Part shown: one piece after another, positions 44,611-53,330 of the stretch
Numbering within the stretch: position 1 is the first letter of the stretch
Layout: each line of letters opens with the position of its first letter
Assembly: GCF_006516965.1 (NCBI RefSeq)
Contig: NZ_VHLH01000016.1
Span: forward strand, 1-64,000
DNA length: 64,000 nt
Origin: Pararhizobium mangrovi
GTDB lineage: Bacteria > Pseudomonadota > Alphaproteobacteria > Rhizobiales > Rhizobiaceae
Reading direction: 5' to 3'
Translations under genes and position numbers: made by a program
Notes under the pieces: generated by a model
Seen by the model: the letters and a program-made list of their open reading frames with translations, nothing else
Told to the model about the DNA's origin: nothing
Database searches by the model: none

Positions 44611-45663
44611 ATGAAGCCGCTGCAAGTTGCCCAGATCGCTCCGAACATCGCACCCACACCTCCGGAACACGCCGGCGGGACCGAGCGCGTGGTGCACGAC
44701 CTTAGCATCGAACTCGAAGCGCTCGGTCATGCCGTCACGCTTTTCGCGCCGAACGACAGCACGAGCGAGGTGCCGCGAATCGGCGATCTGCCGAGCCTGA
44801 AGGCGCTCGAAACGCGTCACGGTACGGTGCCGCCTTCCATCCCGCAGGTGCTCGAGGCCGTACAGATGGAGGCGCTCCGCCAGCGGCTTTCCGATTTCGA
44901 CATCGTTCACTGCCACGGCGAATTTTTTCACGCCGCGTTGCTCGGCGAACGGCGCGGGCGCTCGTTGACGACGATCCACTGGCGGGTCGACGAACTGGAC
45001 CGGCAGCTCTTCTTCGCGGCCTTTCCCGACCTGCCGGTCGCCGGTATCTCGCAGAGCCAGCTCGACGGTATCCCGCATCAAAACCGCGCCGGTGTCGTCC
45101 ATCACGGCATTGCGGTAGATCGCTATTCGCTCGGCGATGGTGGTGGTTACGCGGCCTTCATCGGGCGCATGACGGACCAGAAGCGCCCGGATGCGGCGAT
45201 CCGCATCGCGCGCGCGGCCGGCATGCCGATCCGGCTCGCCGGCGCCATCGACAACGGCAATCCGACCTATTTCGACGAATGCGTCCGGCCGCTTCTCGGC
45301 GACGACGCGGTTTTCGTGGGCGCGCTCGACGATCGCGGCAAGCAGGACCTCCTCGGCAACGCGGCGGCGCTCGTCTTTCCGATCGACTGGCCGGAGCCCT
45401 TTGGCCTCGTCATGATCGAGGCGATGGCCTGCGGCACGCCGGTCGTCGCCTTCGATCGCGGTGCGGTCGGGGAGGTCGTCGAAGACGGCGTGACGGGCTA
45501 CGTCGTCGAGAACGAGACGGAAGCGGCCGAAGCGCTCGCCCGCGCTGCCACGCTCGATCGCAGACGGGTACGCGAGCGCTTCGAGGCGCGCTTCACGGCA
45601 CGGAGGATGGCCGAGGACTACGTTGCCATCTATCGCCGGCTTCTCGATGGGGCGCGCGCATGA
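44611..45663 (+). CDS. Family 4 glycosyltransferase
   Basis: A 350-residue GT-B retaining transferase. AGGTERVVHDLSIELEALGH is the N-terminal acceptor loop and WPEPFGLVMIEAMACGTPVV is the donor site, with the conserved EPFG-E pair (EX7E). The next gene starts within its stop (ATGA), so the two GT4 enzymes are coupled and may act in sequence. It starts 60 bp from the divergent SPS gene. Confidence 0.88.
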   Translation: MKPLQVAQIAPNIAPTPPEHAGGTERVVHDLSIELEALGHAVTLFAPNDSTSEVPRIGDLPSLKALETRHGTVPPSIPQVLEAVQMEALRQRLSDFDIVHCHGEFFHAALLGERRGRSLTTIHWRVDELDRQLFFAAFPDLPVAGISQSQLDGIPHQNRAGVVHHGIAVDRYSLGDGGGYAAFIGRMTDQKRPDAAIRIARAAGMPIRLAGAIDNGNPTYFDECVRPLLGDDAVFVGALDDRGKQDLLGNAAALVFPIDWPEPFGLVMIEAMACGTPVVAFDRGAVGEVVEDGVTGYVVENETEAAEALARAATLDRRRVRERFEARFTARRMAEDYVAIYRRLLDGARA

Positions 45664-46913
45664 GCGGGCTTTCGACGGCGCTCATCGCATGGGACTACCC
45701 GCCGAGCCCGAGCGGGCTTTCGGTCGCCGCGCGCGAGATCGCCGAAAGTCTCGTCGGCGCCGGCACGGACGTCACCGTCTATACGCTCGACCGTGCCCGC
45801 AGCGAACGCGTCAACGGTGTGCATGTCGTCGGCTGCCTGCCGGAACGGTCCGGCGTCGACGGCTGGCTGCGCAAGCGCATGGCGCTCGGTCACCTGATCG
45901 GGCCGCGATGGTTCGCTCGCCGCATCGCAGCCGACCATCGCAAGCGGCCCTACGCGTGCCTCGAGGCGACGAACTGGTACGCGCCGGCGGCCCTTGCCAG
46001 CCGGATCGACGGCCTGCCCTTCGTCACGCGCCATTCGACGCCGGGTGCCTTTACCGGCGCGGTCGGAGCGACCTTGCGCGACGCGCTCGACGGGCGCTTC
46101 GCCTGCCGCATCGAGGCGGCCACGGCGCGGCGATCGAACGGGCACATCTTCAATACGGAAAGCCACGGCGAGAAGGTGAGCCGGCTCTACCATCTCGATC
46201 CGACAACGCCGTCGGCCGTCGTCGGCCTCTCGCTGCCGCCGGAGCGGCTTTCGCTTGCCGAAGACGCGCCCTATCCGCCGCCGGGCGACACGGTGACGAT
46301 GCTCTTCGTCGGCCGGGCGGAACGGCGCAAGGGCTTCGACTGCCTGATGGAGGCGATGCGCATCCTCGCTCCTGAGGCGGAGAACGGTACGCTCCCCGCC
46401 TTCAAGCTGAAGCTCGTCGGCGTCGAGACTGGCGAATTGCCTGCGCTTCCAGAAAATGCCGCGCAACGGATCGAGGCGATCGGCCGGGTCGGCGAGGCGG
46501 CGCTCTGCAAACTCTACCGCTCCGCGCATCTGGTCGTCGCGCCGTCGCGCTACGAATCCTTCGGCCTCGTCTACCAGGAAGCGCTCGCCTTCGGCCGGCC
46601 GCTCGTCGCCTGCGCGAGCGATGCGAGTGCGCGCACCGTCGTCGGCGACGACGAGGCCGGACGCCTTGCCGCGAACGACACGGGCGAAGCGCTGGCCGAC
46701 GCCCTTCGGCCCGTGCTGAAGGATGCGGGCCTGCGCGAGACGATGCACGCCCAGGCGCTCGCTGCCGCCGGACGCTTCGGCCGGGCGGGGCTGGCACGCG
46801 AGACACTGGCGCTCTACGCCGCGGCCCGCGCGAATTTCGATCAGGGCCGGAAAGGGCGGAGCAGCGCCTCGGCTTCGAAAAGCCGGCCTTCACCGGGCGA
46901 GAGTGCCTCGTAA
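45660..46913 (+). CDS. Family 4 glycosyltransferase
   Basis: A 417-residue GT-B transferase with an acceptor loop PPSPSGLSVAAREIAESLVG, the middle strand TMLFVGRAERRKGFDCLMEA, and donor site RYESFGLVYQEALAFGRPLV. The last ~35 residues are Ser/Lys-rich and overlap (73 bp) the convergent GT2 gene. It overlaps the previous GT4 gene by four bases. No signal peptide; it likely works at the inner face of the membrane. Confidence 0.85.
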   Translation: MSGLSTALIAWDYPPSPSGLSVAAREIAESLVGAGTDVTVYTLDRARSERVNGVHVVGCLPERSGVDGWLRKRMALGHLIGPRWFARRIAADHRKRPYACLEATNWYAPAALASRIDGLPFVTRHSTPGAFTGAVGATLRDALDGRFACRIEAATARRSNGHIFNTESHGEKVSRLYHLDPTTPSAVVGLSLPPERLSLAEDAPYPPPGDTVTMLFVGRAERRKGFDCLMEAMRILAPEAENGTLPAFKLKLVGVETGELPALPENAAQRIEAIGRVGEAALCKLYRSAHLVVAPSRYESFGLVYQEALAFGRPLVACASDASARTVVGDDEAGRLAANDTGEALADALRPVLKDAGLRETMHAQALAAAGRFGRAGLARETLALYAAARANFDQGRKGRSSASASKSRPSPGESAS

Positions 46914-47809
46914 CGCGTGGAACGAGACCGGACGCGCTCCGCGCTCAGGCTGTGATGAAGCACGAGGTTCGGCGCGATGAAGCCGTCGCGCCATCCGCGC
47001 GGCAAGGCCGGACGCTCGTGGACCCGGCCGACGTAGCGCACTTGCCTGCGGTTCAAGCGGTACTGCACGTCCGGGAAAAGGTCGGAAAGAACGCCGTCGA
47101 CGACGTTCCGTCTGGGGAGGCCGACAGAAATGCTTCCCGAACGCTCCGCGACTGCCGCGACACGCGCAAGGTCGCCGAGCGCGGTGGGGTCAAGGGTCTC
47201 GTCGCTGTCGAGCTGGAGCACCCATGCATGACGGGCGGCCTTCTGCGCATGGTTGCGCTGCGCGGCGAAATCGCCGTCGAGGGATCGTTCGACGACACGC
47301 ACGCCCGGCACGGCGATGCGTTCTGGCTTCGGGCCGGAATCATCGACGAGGAGAAGGATGTCGTCGAACGCCTCGGCGAGTTCCGCAAGGGTTTCCCGCA
47401 GCGCCTTGATCTCATCGTTCCGGCAGAGGATGGTAAGAGACACAGGGACGGGCTGGATCGACGCGAGATCGTGGAGCGCGGCCGCGGCGCCGACCGGCGC
47501 ATAGGGTTCGTGCAACGCAGCTCGCTGCCGGTTATCCGTCGGAACGGCGACCTTGCGATGGCGAAGGGCGACCGTGCGCAGCGCATAAGCTTCGACGAAG
47601 AGCGGATCGTCGTCTGCAAGCTGGAAGACGGCAGCACGCATGCGTTCCGCGAGATGCTTCTCGAGCGTGTCGGCTTCGATCGCCGTTTCGCAGGCGACGA
47701 GGCCGCAGTGGCCGCATTCCCACCAGTTTCCGCCCCGTGAGCGCGAAAGTGCGTCCGCGCGCGGCGAACGCAGCCAGTTTCGCGCCATGCAACTCGGACA
47801 TCGGGTCAT
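46841..47809 (-). CDS. Glycosyltransferase 2 with N-terminal zinc ribbon
   Basis: A 322-residue protein. The first 40 residues hold two CxxC pairs (Cys4/Cys7 and Cys32/Cys35: CPSC and CGHC), a likely zinc ribbon. The GT2 domain begins near residue 130 (VSLTILCRNDEIKALRETLA), with LQLDSDETLDPTAL as the DXD-type metal site. The start at 47809 places the CPSC motif at the very N-terminus. The tail overlaps the convergent GT4 gene by 73 bp. Zinc ribbons on GT2 enzymes are unusual; it might mediate a protein contact. Confidence 0.8.
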   Translation of the reverse strand: MTRCPSCMARNWLRSPRADALSRSRGGNWWECGHCGLVACETAIEADTLEKHLAERMRAAVFQLADDDPLFVEAYALRTVALRHRKVAVPTDNRQRAALHEPYAPVGAAAALHDLASIQPVPVSLTILCRNDEIKALRETLAELAEAFDDILLLVDDSGPKPERIAVPGVRVVERSLDGDFAAQRNHAQKAARHAWVLQLDSDETLDPTALGDLARVAAVAERSGSISVGLPRRNVVDGVLSDLFPDVQYRLNRRQVRYVGRVHERPALPRGWRDGFIAPNLVLHHSLSAERVRSRSTRYEALSPGEGRLFEAEALLRPFRP

Positions 47810-47960
47810 CCCGCCTTGTCCGGAAGAGGCGGGAGCTTCGAAAAGAGATACATCGGCTGCCGCCCGAAAAGACGATTTTTGTTGTCGGCTGAACCGAACG
47901 GGCGTGCCATCCGTTCCATCTCCAGCGCTTGGTCCCCTTCTCGCAAAGCGCATTCCCTTC

Positions 47961-49028
47961 ATGGAGCGAACGCGCATGCCCCTTACCGCGGCGACAGGGA
48001 ATCGCTTTGCCTACATGCCGTTCGATACCGCCTTCGACGCGGCGCATCGAGACGGGCTCTTTCGCGAGGTCGGACGGCTCTACCGGGAAGACGGCCGGCT
48101 CGGCGAAGACTGGCGGACGATGCTCGAACGCCTGCGGTCCGCGGGTGCGGCGAACCTCAATCTCGGCCGGCTTCTCGAAGGGCACGCCAACGCCGTGCAG
48201 CTTCTCAGGCTCTACGGTTCGCGACGGCAGCACGCACGGCTCGAAGCGATGCTGGAGAAGGATGCGATCCTCGGCGTGTGGGGCGCGGACGCCGACCCGC
48301 CGTTGACGGTGGCAGCGGACGGGCGAGGCATCGTCCTGCACGGCGGCAAGCGCTACGCCTCGGGGCTCGGCATCGTCTCCCACGCCATCGTGCCGATCAA
48401 GCGCGAGGACGGCAGCCAGCAGCTTTACTGCGTGCCGGCCGACGATCCGGCCCGGCAGAACGGCGAAGGCTGGCGCATGAGCGGCATGCAGGCTTCGGCG
48501 TCCGGCACCTACGATTTCGAAGGCCTGCGGCTCGATGCCGACGCCATGCTCGGCGAACCCGGCGACTATGCGATCGAGCCGTTCCTGCAGGGCGGGATCT
48601 GGCGTTGCGCCGCCGTCCATCTCGGCGGCATCGAGGCGATCATGATGCTGATGGCACGCCATCTCGAAGCGACCGGGCGGATCGAGCATCCGTTGCAGAC
48701 CGAGCGTCTGGGACAGGCGATCCTGCATGCGCGCACGGCAGCGCTTTGGGTCGAGGATGCGGCTCGGACCGTCGAGACGGTGGATTCAGACGATCATGCG
48801 GCCATCGCGCTCGCCGTCGCCGGTGCGTCCTATACGCGTCTGCAGGTGGAGGCGGACGGGCTCGCCGTCAGCGAGATCGCGCGGCGTGCTGTCGGGCTTT
48901 CCTCCTTCGAAGCCGGCAACCCGCTCGACAGCGCAGTGCGCGACCTTGCAGTCTACATGCGCCAGGCGAACCCGGATGCGCTTCTGCTGCACAAATGCCG
49001 CGTGCTCGCCGAGACCTATCTGAAATGA
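47961..49028 (+). CDS. Acyl-CoA dehydrogenase-like protein
   Basis: A 355-residue protein with the acyl-CoA dehydrogenase layout: an N-terminal helical part, a central beta region (ILGVWGADADPPLTVAADG, YASGLGIVSHAIVP, WRMSGMQASASGTYDFEG) and a C-terminal helical part with LGQAILHARTAALWVEDAA. The glycine-rich FAD loop is weak and a catalytic Glu is not evident from reading alone. It overlaps the deacetylase-methyltransferase gene by four bases. It could oxidise or help transfer an acyl chain; assignment of substrate is inference. Confidence 0.75.
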   Translation: MERTRMPLTAATGNRFAYMPFDTAFDAAHRDGLFREVGRLYREDGRLGEDWRTMLERLRSAGAANLNLGRLLEGHANAVQLLRLYGSRRQHARLEAMLEKDAILGVWGADADPPLTVAADGRGIVLHGGKRYASGLGIVSHAIVPIKREDGSQQLYCVPADDPARQNGEGWRMSGMQASASGTYDFEGLRLDADAMLGEPGDYAIEPFLQGGIWRCAAVHLGGIEAIMMLMARHLEATGRIEHPLQTERLGQAILHARTAALWVEDAARTVETVDSDDHAAIALAVAGASYTRLQVEADGLAVSEIARRAVGLSSFEAGNPLDSAVRDLAVYMRQANPDALLLHKCRVLAETYLK

Positions 49029-50380
49029 CGACGATTTGGGGCCCATGGCGCGAACGCATGGCCGACGCGCCGGTCACGGAAGCGGGCCGCCTCGTCGGCG
49101 ACGGCGCGCTCGTGGTTCTTTCGCCGCATCCCGACGACGAGACGTTCGGGACGTCCGCGCTGATTTCGGGTTCCGCGCGTGCTGGAAGAACGATGGGCAT
49201 CGTCGCCGTGACCGATGGGGAAGCGTCGCACCGTTCACCTTCGATCCCACGGGAGCGCCTTGCCGAAATCCGCACGGCCGAGCAGCAGGCGGCCGTCGAA
49301 AGCCTCGGTGTTGCCGATGCGCGATGGCTCCGGCTGCATCTCGCCGACAGCGGCGCGGGCCGCGATCCGCGCATGGCCGAAGCGGCCGGCCGAGTCGCGA
49401 CCTTTCTCGACGAGATCGGGGCTACTGCGCTTTGCGCTCCGCATCCGGACGATCCGCACCCGGATCACCACGCGACGGCCGCACTTGCCGAGGCGGTTCG
49501 CGCCCTTCGCCCCCGTATCCGGCTCCTCCATTACTATGTCTGGTCGATGCGGCTAGGCGACGACGAGCCGTGCCGTACGGAAGGCCTGACGCCGTTCAGG
49601 CTGGCGACGGACATCGAAGCCAAGGGCCGCGCCATCGCCTGCCACCGTTCGCAGCTCGGCGCGCTCGTGACCGACGATCCGGAGGGTTTCGTGCTGCCGG
49701 AGTGGTTTCTCGAAGCGCAGCGCGCGCCGTTCGAGCGCTACGCCTGGGCGGCGATGCCGGGCGCACTGCCGGGTGCCGACCATTTCGCCGATCTCTACGC
49801 CAACGATGGCGACCCGTGGCACGTGCGGTCCTCGCGATACGAAGCGGACAAGCGCGCCGACAACATCGACCAGCTTTCCGGCACGCACCATACGCGCGGG
49901 CTCGACGTCGCCTGCGGGGAAGGTCATCTCGCTGCCGCCCTTGTCGAGGCCGGCGTCGTCCCGGCACTCACGGGTATCGACCGCGATCCCGGTATTGTAG
50001 CCCGTGCCCGCACGGTTCATGCCGGAATCTCCGGTCTCGATTTTGTCGAGGGCGCGCTGCCGGAAGGCCTGCCGGACGGGCCTTTCGATCTCGCGATCGT
50101 GTCGGAGATCCTCTATTTCCTCGACGAGGAAGGCTCGCGCATTCTTGCCGAAGGCCTGATCGAACGGCTCCAGCCGGGCGGCGACATTCTCGTGGTCGAC
50201 TATCTTGGCGATACCGGCACGCCGCTTTCCGGCCGCGACGCCCACGATTTCTTCCTCGCCGTGCTCGGCAATCGCTTCGTCACGGTCAGCGAGCGCGGGC
50301 GGGAGGCCTATCGCGCGACGCTTCTTCGATACGCCGGTGAAGGCGTTCCAGACCTGGCAGGTAGCGCTTCATCGCGCTGA
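49025..50380 (+). CDS. PIG-L deacetylase fused to a NodS-like methyltransferase
   Basis: A 451-residue two-domain protein. Residues about 25-240 are a PIG-L/LmbE de-N-acetylase: HPDDE at 35-39 is the zinc-binding catalytic motif, and HPDDPHPDHH at 140-149 is a second His-rich ligand segment. Residues about 250-440 are a SAM methyltransferase with LDVACGEGHL at 293-302, preceded by NDGDPWHVRSSRYEADKR, the NodS-type N-terminus. Together they could remove an N-acetyl group from a sugar and methylate the amine. It is coupled to the acyl-CoA dehydrogenase gene by an ATGA overlap and its last 95 bp overlap the convergent GT2 gene. Confidence 0.85.
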   Translation: MTTIWGPWRERMADAPVTEAGRLVGDGALVVLSPHPDDETFGTSALISGSARAGRTMGIVAVTDGEASHRSPSIPRERLAEIRTAEQQAAVESLGVADARWLRLHLADSGAGRDPRMAEAAGRVATFLDEIGATALCAPHPDDPHPDHHATAALAEAVRALRPRIRLLHYYVWSMRLGDDEPCRTEGLTPFRLATDIEAKGRAIACHRSQLGALVTDDPEGFVLPEWFLEAQRAPFERYAWAAMPGALPGADHFADLYANDGDPWHVRSSRYEADKRADNIDQLSGTHHTRGLDVACGEGHLAAALVEAGVVPALTGIDRDPGIVARARTVHAGISGLDFVEGALPEGLPDGPFDLAIVSEILYFLDEEGSRILAEGLIERLQPGGDILVVDYLGDTGTPLSGRDAHDFFLAVLGNRFVTVSERGREAYRATLLRYAGEGVPDLAGSASSR

Positions 50381-51425
50381 AGCGAAGCCGCTCGCGACGA
50401 AGGCAGGCAAGTTCGTTCTCGACGCGCAACCAGGCGAGCGTCCGCGGTTCGAGATCGGCGAGCCGGGCCGCGTGCTCGGGCGTCATGCCACGTGCGGCGA
50501 GGCACTTTGCGACCCGTTGCCGATCGTTCTCGTGTTCCATGAGATATCGCAGGCGCAGGCGTCGCAGCAGCTCCGAGGGCCGCTCCAGCATCTCGTCGAC
50601 TTCCGGGTCGGCCTCGTGGCGGTTGCGCGTCAGTTCCGCGGATAGGCCGCCTTGCGTGAAGCCGTCGAGCCGGCAGGAGGTCTCGACGCGAAGCGCGTTG
50701 CTGTAGGTGATGCGCATGCCGTGCGCCTCGCAATGGCGCCGCAATAGCCGATCCTCGCCGGAAGCGACGACGGGCAGCGGTGCGATGCGCCGATAGGCAT
50801 CTGCCGTAATAGCGAAGTTCGCCCCGCCGATATTGCCGTGATGCGGCCAGGGATTGTCCGGATCCGGAAAGAGAAGTGCTGCGATGTGGCGCGTGGTCTC
50901 GCGATAGGCGCGGATCGCCGCATCCCGCGCCGGATCGACGGCTTCGAGAAGGGCGGCCTCTTCGGCGATGAAGCCGATCCGGCCGCAGACGAGATCGAAG
51001 CCTTCGGCGAAATGCCCGTCGAGCACCGTCATCGTGTCCGGCGCGACCAGCGTGTCGGCATCCGTCGAATAGAGGATCGCGCCCGGCGCGAGGCGGTGCG
51101 CGATCGCCATCGCGAGAAGGCGTGCACGGCCCGCCGAACCGCAGCCGTTTCGCCACCCGACATCGACGACGGTGATCCCGCAGGCAAGCCTCGACGAAGC
51201 CGCTTCGATCGCCGCCTGCGTTCCGTCGTCGGTATCGTTGACGAGGAGAAGGACGTGCGCTTCGGCCCCGAAGGCTTCGCTAAGGCTTTTGAGGCATCGC
51301 CCGACCCGGTCCGCCTCGTTTCGAACCGGCACGCAGACGATGATGCGGGCGCTGCCGGGGCTTTTGCCAGGCGTCGGCGCCAGAAGGTGCCCGCCATACG
51401 CCGCCACGCATTCTCGTATCGACAC
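50286..51425 (-). CDS. Family 2 glycosyltransferase
   Basis: A 379-residue GT-A transferase. The opening is RIIVCVPVRNEADRVGRCLK, with STDADTLV as the DXD motif and GGANFAITADAYRRIAPLP as the acceptor helix. The C-terminal 130 residues are helical and Arg-rich, with many Leu-Arg repeats. The 3' end lies inside the convergent deacetylase-methyltransferase gene. Belongs to the same cluster; donor unknown. Confidence 0.82.
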   Translation of the reverse strand: MSIRECVAAYGGHLLAPTPGKSPGSARIIVCVPVRNEADRVGRCLKSLSEAFGAEAHVLLLVNDTDDGTQAAIEAASSRLACGITVVDVGWRNGCGSAGRARLLAMAIAHRLAPGAILYSTDADTLVAPDTMTVLDGHFAEGFDLVCGRIGFIAEEAALLEAVDPARDAAIRAYRETTRHIAALLFPDPDNPWPHHGNIGGANFAITADAYRRIAPLPVVASGEDRLLRRHCEAHGMRITYSNALRVETSCRLDGFTQGGLSAELTRNRHEADPEVDEMLERPSELLRRLRLRYLMEHENDRQRVAKCLAARGMTPEHAARLADLEPRTLAWLRVENELACLRRERLRFSAMKRYLPGLERLHRRIEEASRDRPPARAR

Positions 51426-51548
51426 CGTCTCTCGTCTCCTTCACCTGCGGAGGGCGAAAGATCGCGGCCGCGAGAGCGTTCCCCAAGCCGCACCGAAATT
51501 CGCTCGCCGTGCTCCGGCTGCCGCAGTCGATCGACGCGGCGAACGATT

Positions 51549-52322
51549 TCAGCGCGAACGGAAGCGGCGAACGAGCATTGGAATCAGAGCCACCACGGCG
51601 AGCGCGACGAAGGCAATGGTGATCTCGGGCGTGACGATGTCGGAAAGCGTCACGCTGCGCCCGGCCTTCGCGGCGGAAACGAGGACGCTGTCCAGACCTT
51701 CGCCGAGATAGGCGTAGGCGAAGGTTCCGGGCAGGATGCCGAGATAGGTCGCCACGACGTAGTCGAAAAGACTGACGCGAAAGAATGCCGGGGCGACATT
51801 GATGACGAAGAAGGGGAAGATCGGCGCCAGCCGCAGAGCCAGCAGATAGGAAAACGCATCGCGCTCGAAGCCGCCGGCAAGGCGATGGATGGCGCCGCCG
51901 GCGCGCCGGCGCAGTACGCTCGAAAATGCGGTTCGGGCGGCGAGGAAGATGATCGTCGCTCCGATCGTCGCCGAAACGCTGGTGACCAGCCCACCGCCGA
52001 GCCAGCCGAAGAGGAAGCCGCCGGTGATCGTGAACAGCGAAGCGGCCGGAAACGACGCCGCGACGGCCAGAACGTAGATTCCGGCGAAGATCGCCCCGGA
52101 AAGCAGCGTATGCGCCGCGACATAGGCCTGAAGGCCGGCACGGCGATCGGCGAGCGCATCGAGCGAGACATAGCGTTGCAGACCGGCCGCATAGCCCGCG
52201 GCAAGCAGCGCCAGCAGGACGGCGAGCGGTAGGAAGCGCGTCCATCGGTTCCGGCTCCCGGCGGAGGGTCCGGTCGTCTCTTCGCCCGGCGCGGTGTCGG
52301 TCCGTCCCTCGCCTTCCCGCAT
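51549..52322 (-). CDS. TVP38/TMEM64 (VTT-domain) membrane protein
   Basis: A 257-residue membrane protein of the DedA-like VTT family. The core has FPAASLFTITGGFLFGWLGG and LLALRLAPIFPFFVINVAPA, with about six membrane spans. Relatives act in lipid movement across membranes. Start ATG 52322 begins after a ~29-codon upstream extension without hydrophobic features. It ends the glycoconjugate cluster and lies opposite the rpmH promoter region. Confidence 0.82.
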   Translation of the reverse strand: MREGEGRTDTAPGEETTGPSAGSRNRWTRFLPLAVLLALLAAGYAAGLQRYVSLDALADRRAGLQAYVAAHTLLSGAIFAGIYVLAVAASFPAASLFTITGGFLFGWLGGGLVTSVSATIGATIIFLAARTAFSSVLRRRAGGAIHRLAGGFERDAFSYLLALRLAPIFPFFVINVAPAFFRVSLFDYVVATYLGILPGTFAYAYLGEGLDSVLVSAAKAGRSVTLSDIVTPEITIAFVALAVVALIPMLVRRFRSR

Positions 52323-52648
52323 TCTCGCCCGCCCCTGTCGCGATAGTTCGGAAGAGCGCCCTTCGCCCGTCCCGTCGAACGCTCTAAGCCATCGCCGCCG
52401 AGGCCTCAACTAACGCCTGTTCGCATTCGTTGAAGCCTTCGTGAAGGCGGGGCCGGCCCGAACGGCCATCGTGCGACGACCTCGAAGCGGCACGCGACGG
52501 CCGCGCGCGGATTGACTTTTCGTCACTTGCGTGCCTATACGTCGCCCGTTCGTCTTTGCGCCTGCCCTGCGGGCGCGTCTGTGCGAGCGCAATCCACGCA
52601 TCGAAACACGCCATTCCAAGAAGGGCCGCACACCGCGGTATTCAAATA
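52323..52648. other. Intergenic region before rpmH
   Basis: A 326-bp gap that carries the rpmH promoter (52512-52541) and, near 52376, a fragment GAACGCTCTAA that matches the right end of the palindromic repeat family. An identical CGAACGCTCTAA occurs near 10699. No gene is supported. Confidence 0.6.
52512..52541 (+). promoter_or_regulatory. Strong sigma-70-type promoter of rpmH-rnpA-yidC
   Basis: TTGACT at 52512-52517 and TATACG at 52536-52541 are separated by 18 bp and sit about 107 bp before rpmH. Both hexamers are near the consensus, as expected for a ribosomal protein operon. Confidence 0.8.
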
Positions 52649-52786
52649 ATGTCGAAGCGTACCTTTCAGCCTTCCAAGCTCGTGCGCAAGCGCCGCCACG
52701 GCTTCCGCGCACGCCTTGCGACCAAGGGCGGACGCAAGGTTCTTTCCGCCCGCCGCGCCCGCGGGCGCAAGCGTCTGTCGGCGTAA
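52649..52786 (+). CDS. rpmH: 50S ribosomal protein L34
   Basis: A 45-residue, strongly basic protein with the L34 signature [19 protein letters not shown] and [20 protein letters not shown]. One residue longer than the usual 44 because of an extra Ser after the initiator Met. It starts the rpmH-rnpA-yidC run. Confidence 0.98.
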   Translation: MSKRTFQPSKLVRKRRHGFRARLATKGGRKVLSARRARGRKRLSA

Positions 52787-52813
52787 AGCCGGCTCACGCG
52801 GCGCGTTCGCGCC

Positions 52814-53218
52814 ATGGACGCGGCTCTTCCCGTCGGCGATGCCGCGCGGCATCCCGGCCGGCTCAAGAAGCGCTCGTCGTTCCTTGCGGTCCGCGAGGGC
52901 GAACGCCGTCGCGGACCGTTCTTCGTGCTCGAGGTGCGCGATCGCGGCGATGGCGAAGCCCCACGCATCGGCTTCACCGTCACCAAGCGCCAGGGCAATG
53001 CCTGCGAGCGCAATCGCATCCGTCGCCGGCTCAAGGAAGCGGTGCGTCTGGAAGGCCGGTTCGCCATGGCCGAAGGGCACGATTACGTGCTCGTCGGGCG
53101 GCGCGAGGTGCTTCATGCGTCGTTTTCACGCTTGACCTCGGCGCTCAAAGACCGCATCGAGGGCCGGCGCGAGCGGGCCGCCCGGCGTGGCGATGGCGCT
53201 CGCACCGTGAAACGCTAG
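52814..53218 (+). CDS. rnpA: Ribonuclease P protein component
   Basis: A 134-residue basic protein with [13 protein letters not shown] near residues 17-29 and the RNR motif [16 protein letters not shown] near 63-78, which contacts the RNase P RNA and pre-tRNA leader. It lies 27 bp after rpmH. It supports 5' processing of tRNAs by the catalytic RNA, whose gene is not in this window. Confidence 0.95.
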   Translation: MDAALPVGDAARHPGRLKKRSSFLAVREGERRRGPFFVLEVRDRGDGEAPRIGFTVTKRQGNACERNRIRRRLKEAVRLEGRFAMAEGHDYVLVGRREVLHASFSRLTSALKDRIEGRRERAARRGDGARTVKR

Positions 53219-53330
53219 AGATTTCAGGCGCCGCGCCCCGCCGTGGCGGACATGCCGGAAATCAGGTCCGCAATGCGGACGTCGTCGAGCACCTTCGACC
53301 AGCAGAAACTGGGGCCATCAAGGATCTGGG

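Noticed and set aside
52501-52648. Possible replication origin because of the rpmH-rnpA-yidC genes
   Set aside because: No dnaA or dnaN gene and no cluster of DnaA boxes is visible; in alphaproteobacteria this gene set is commonly away from the origin.
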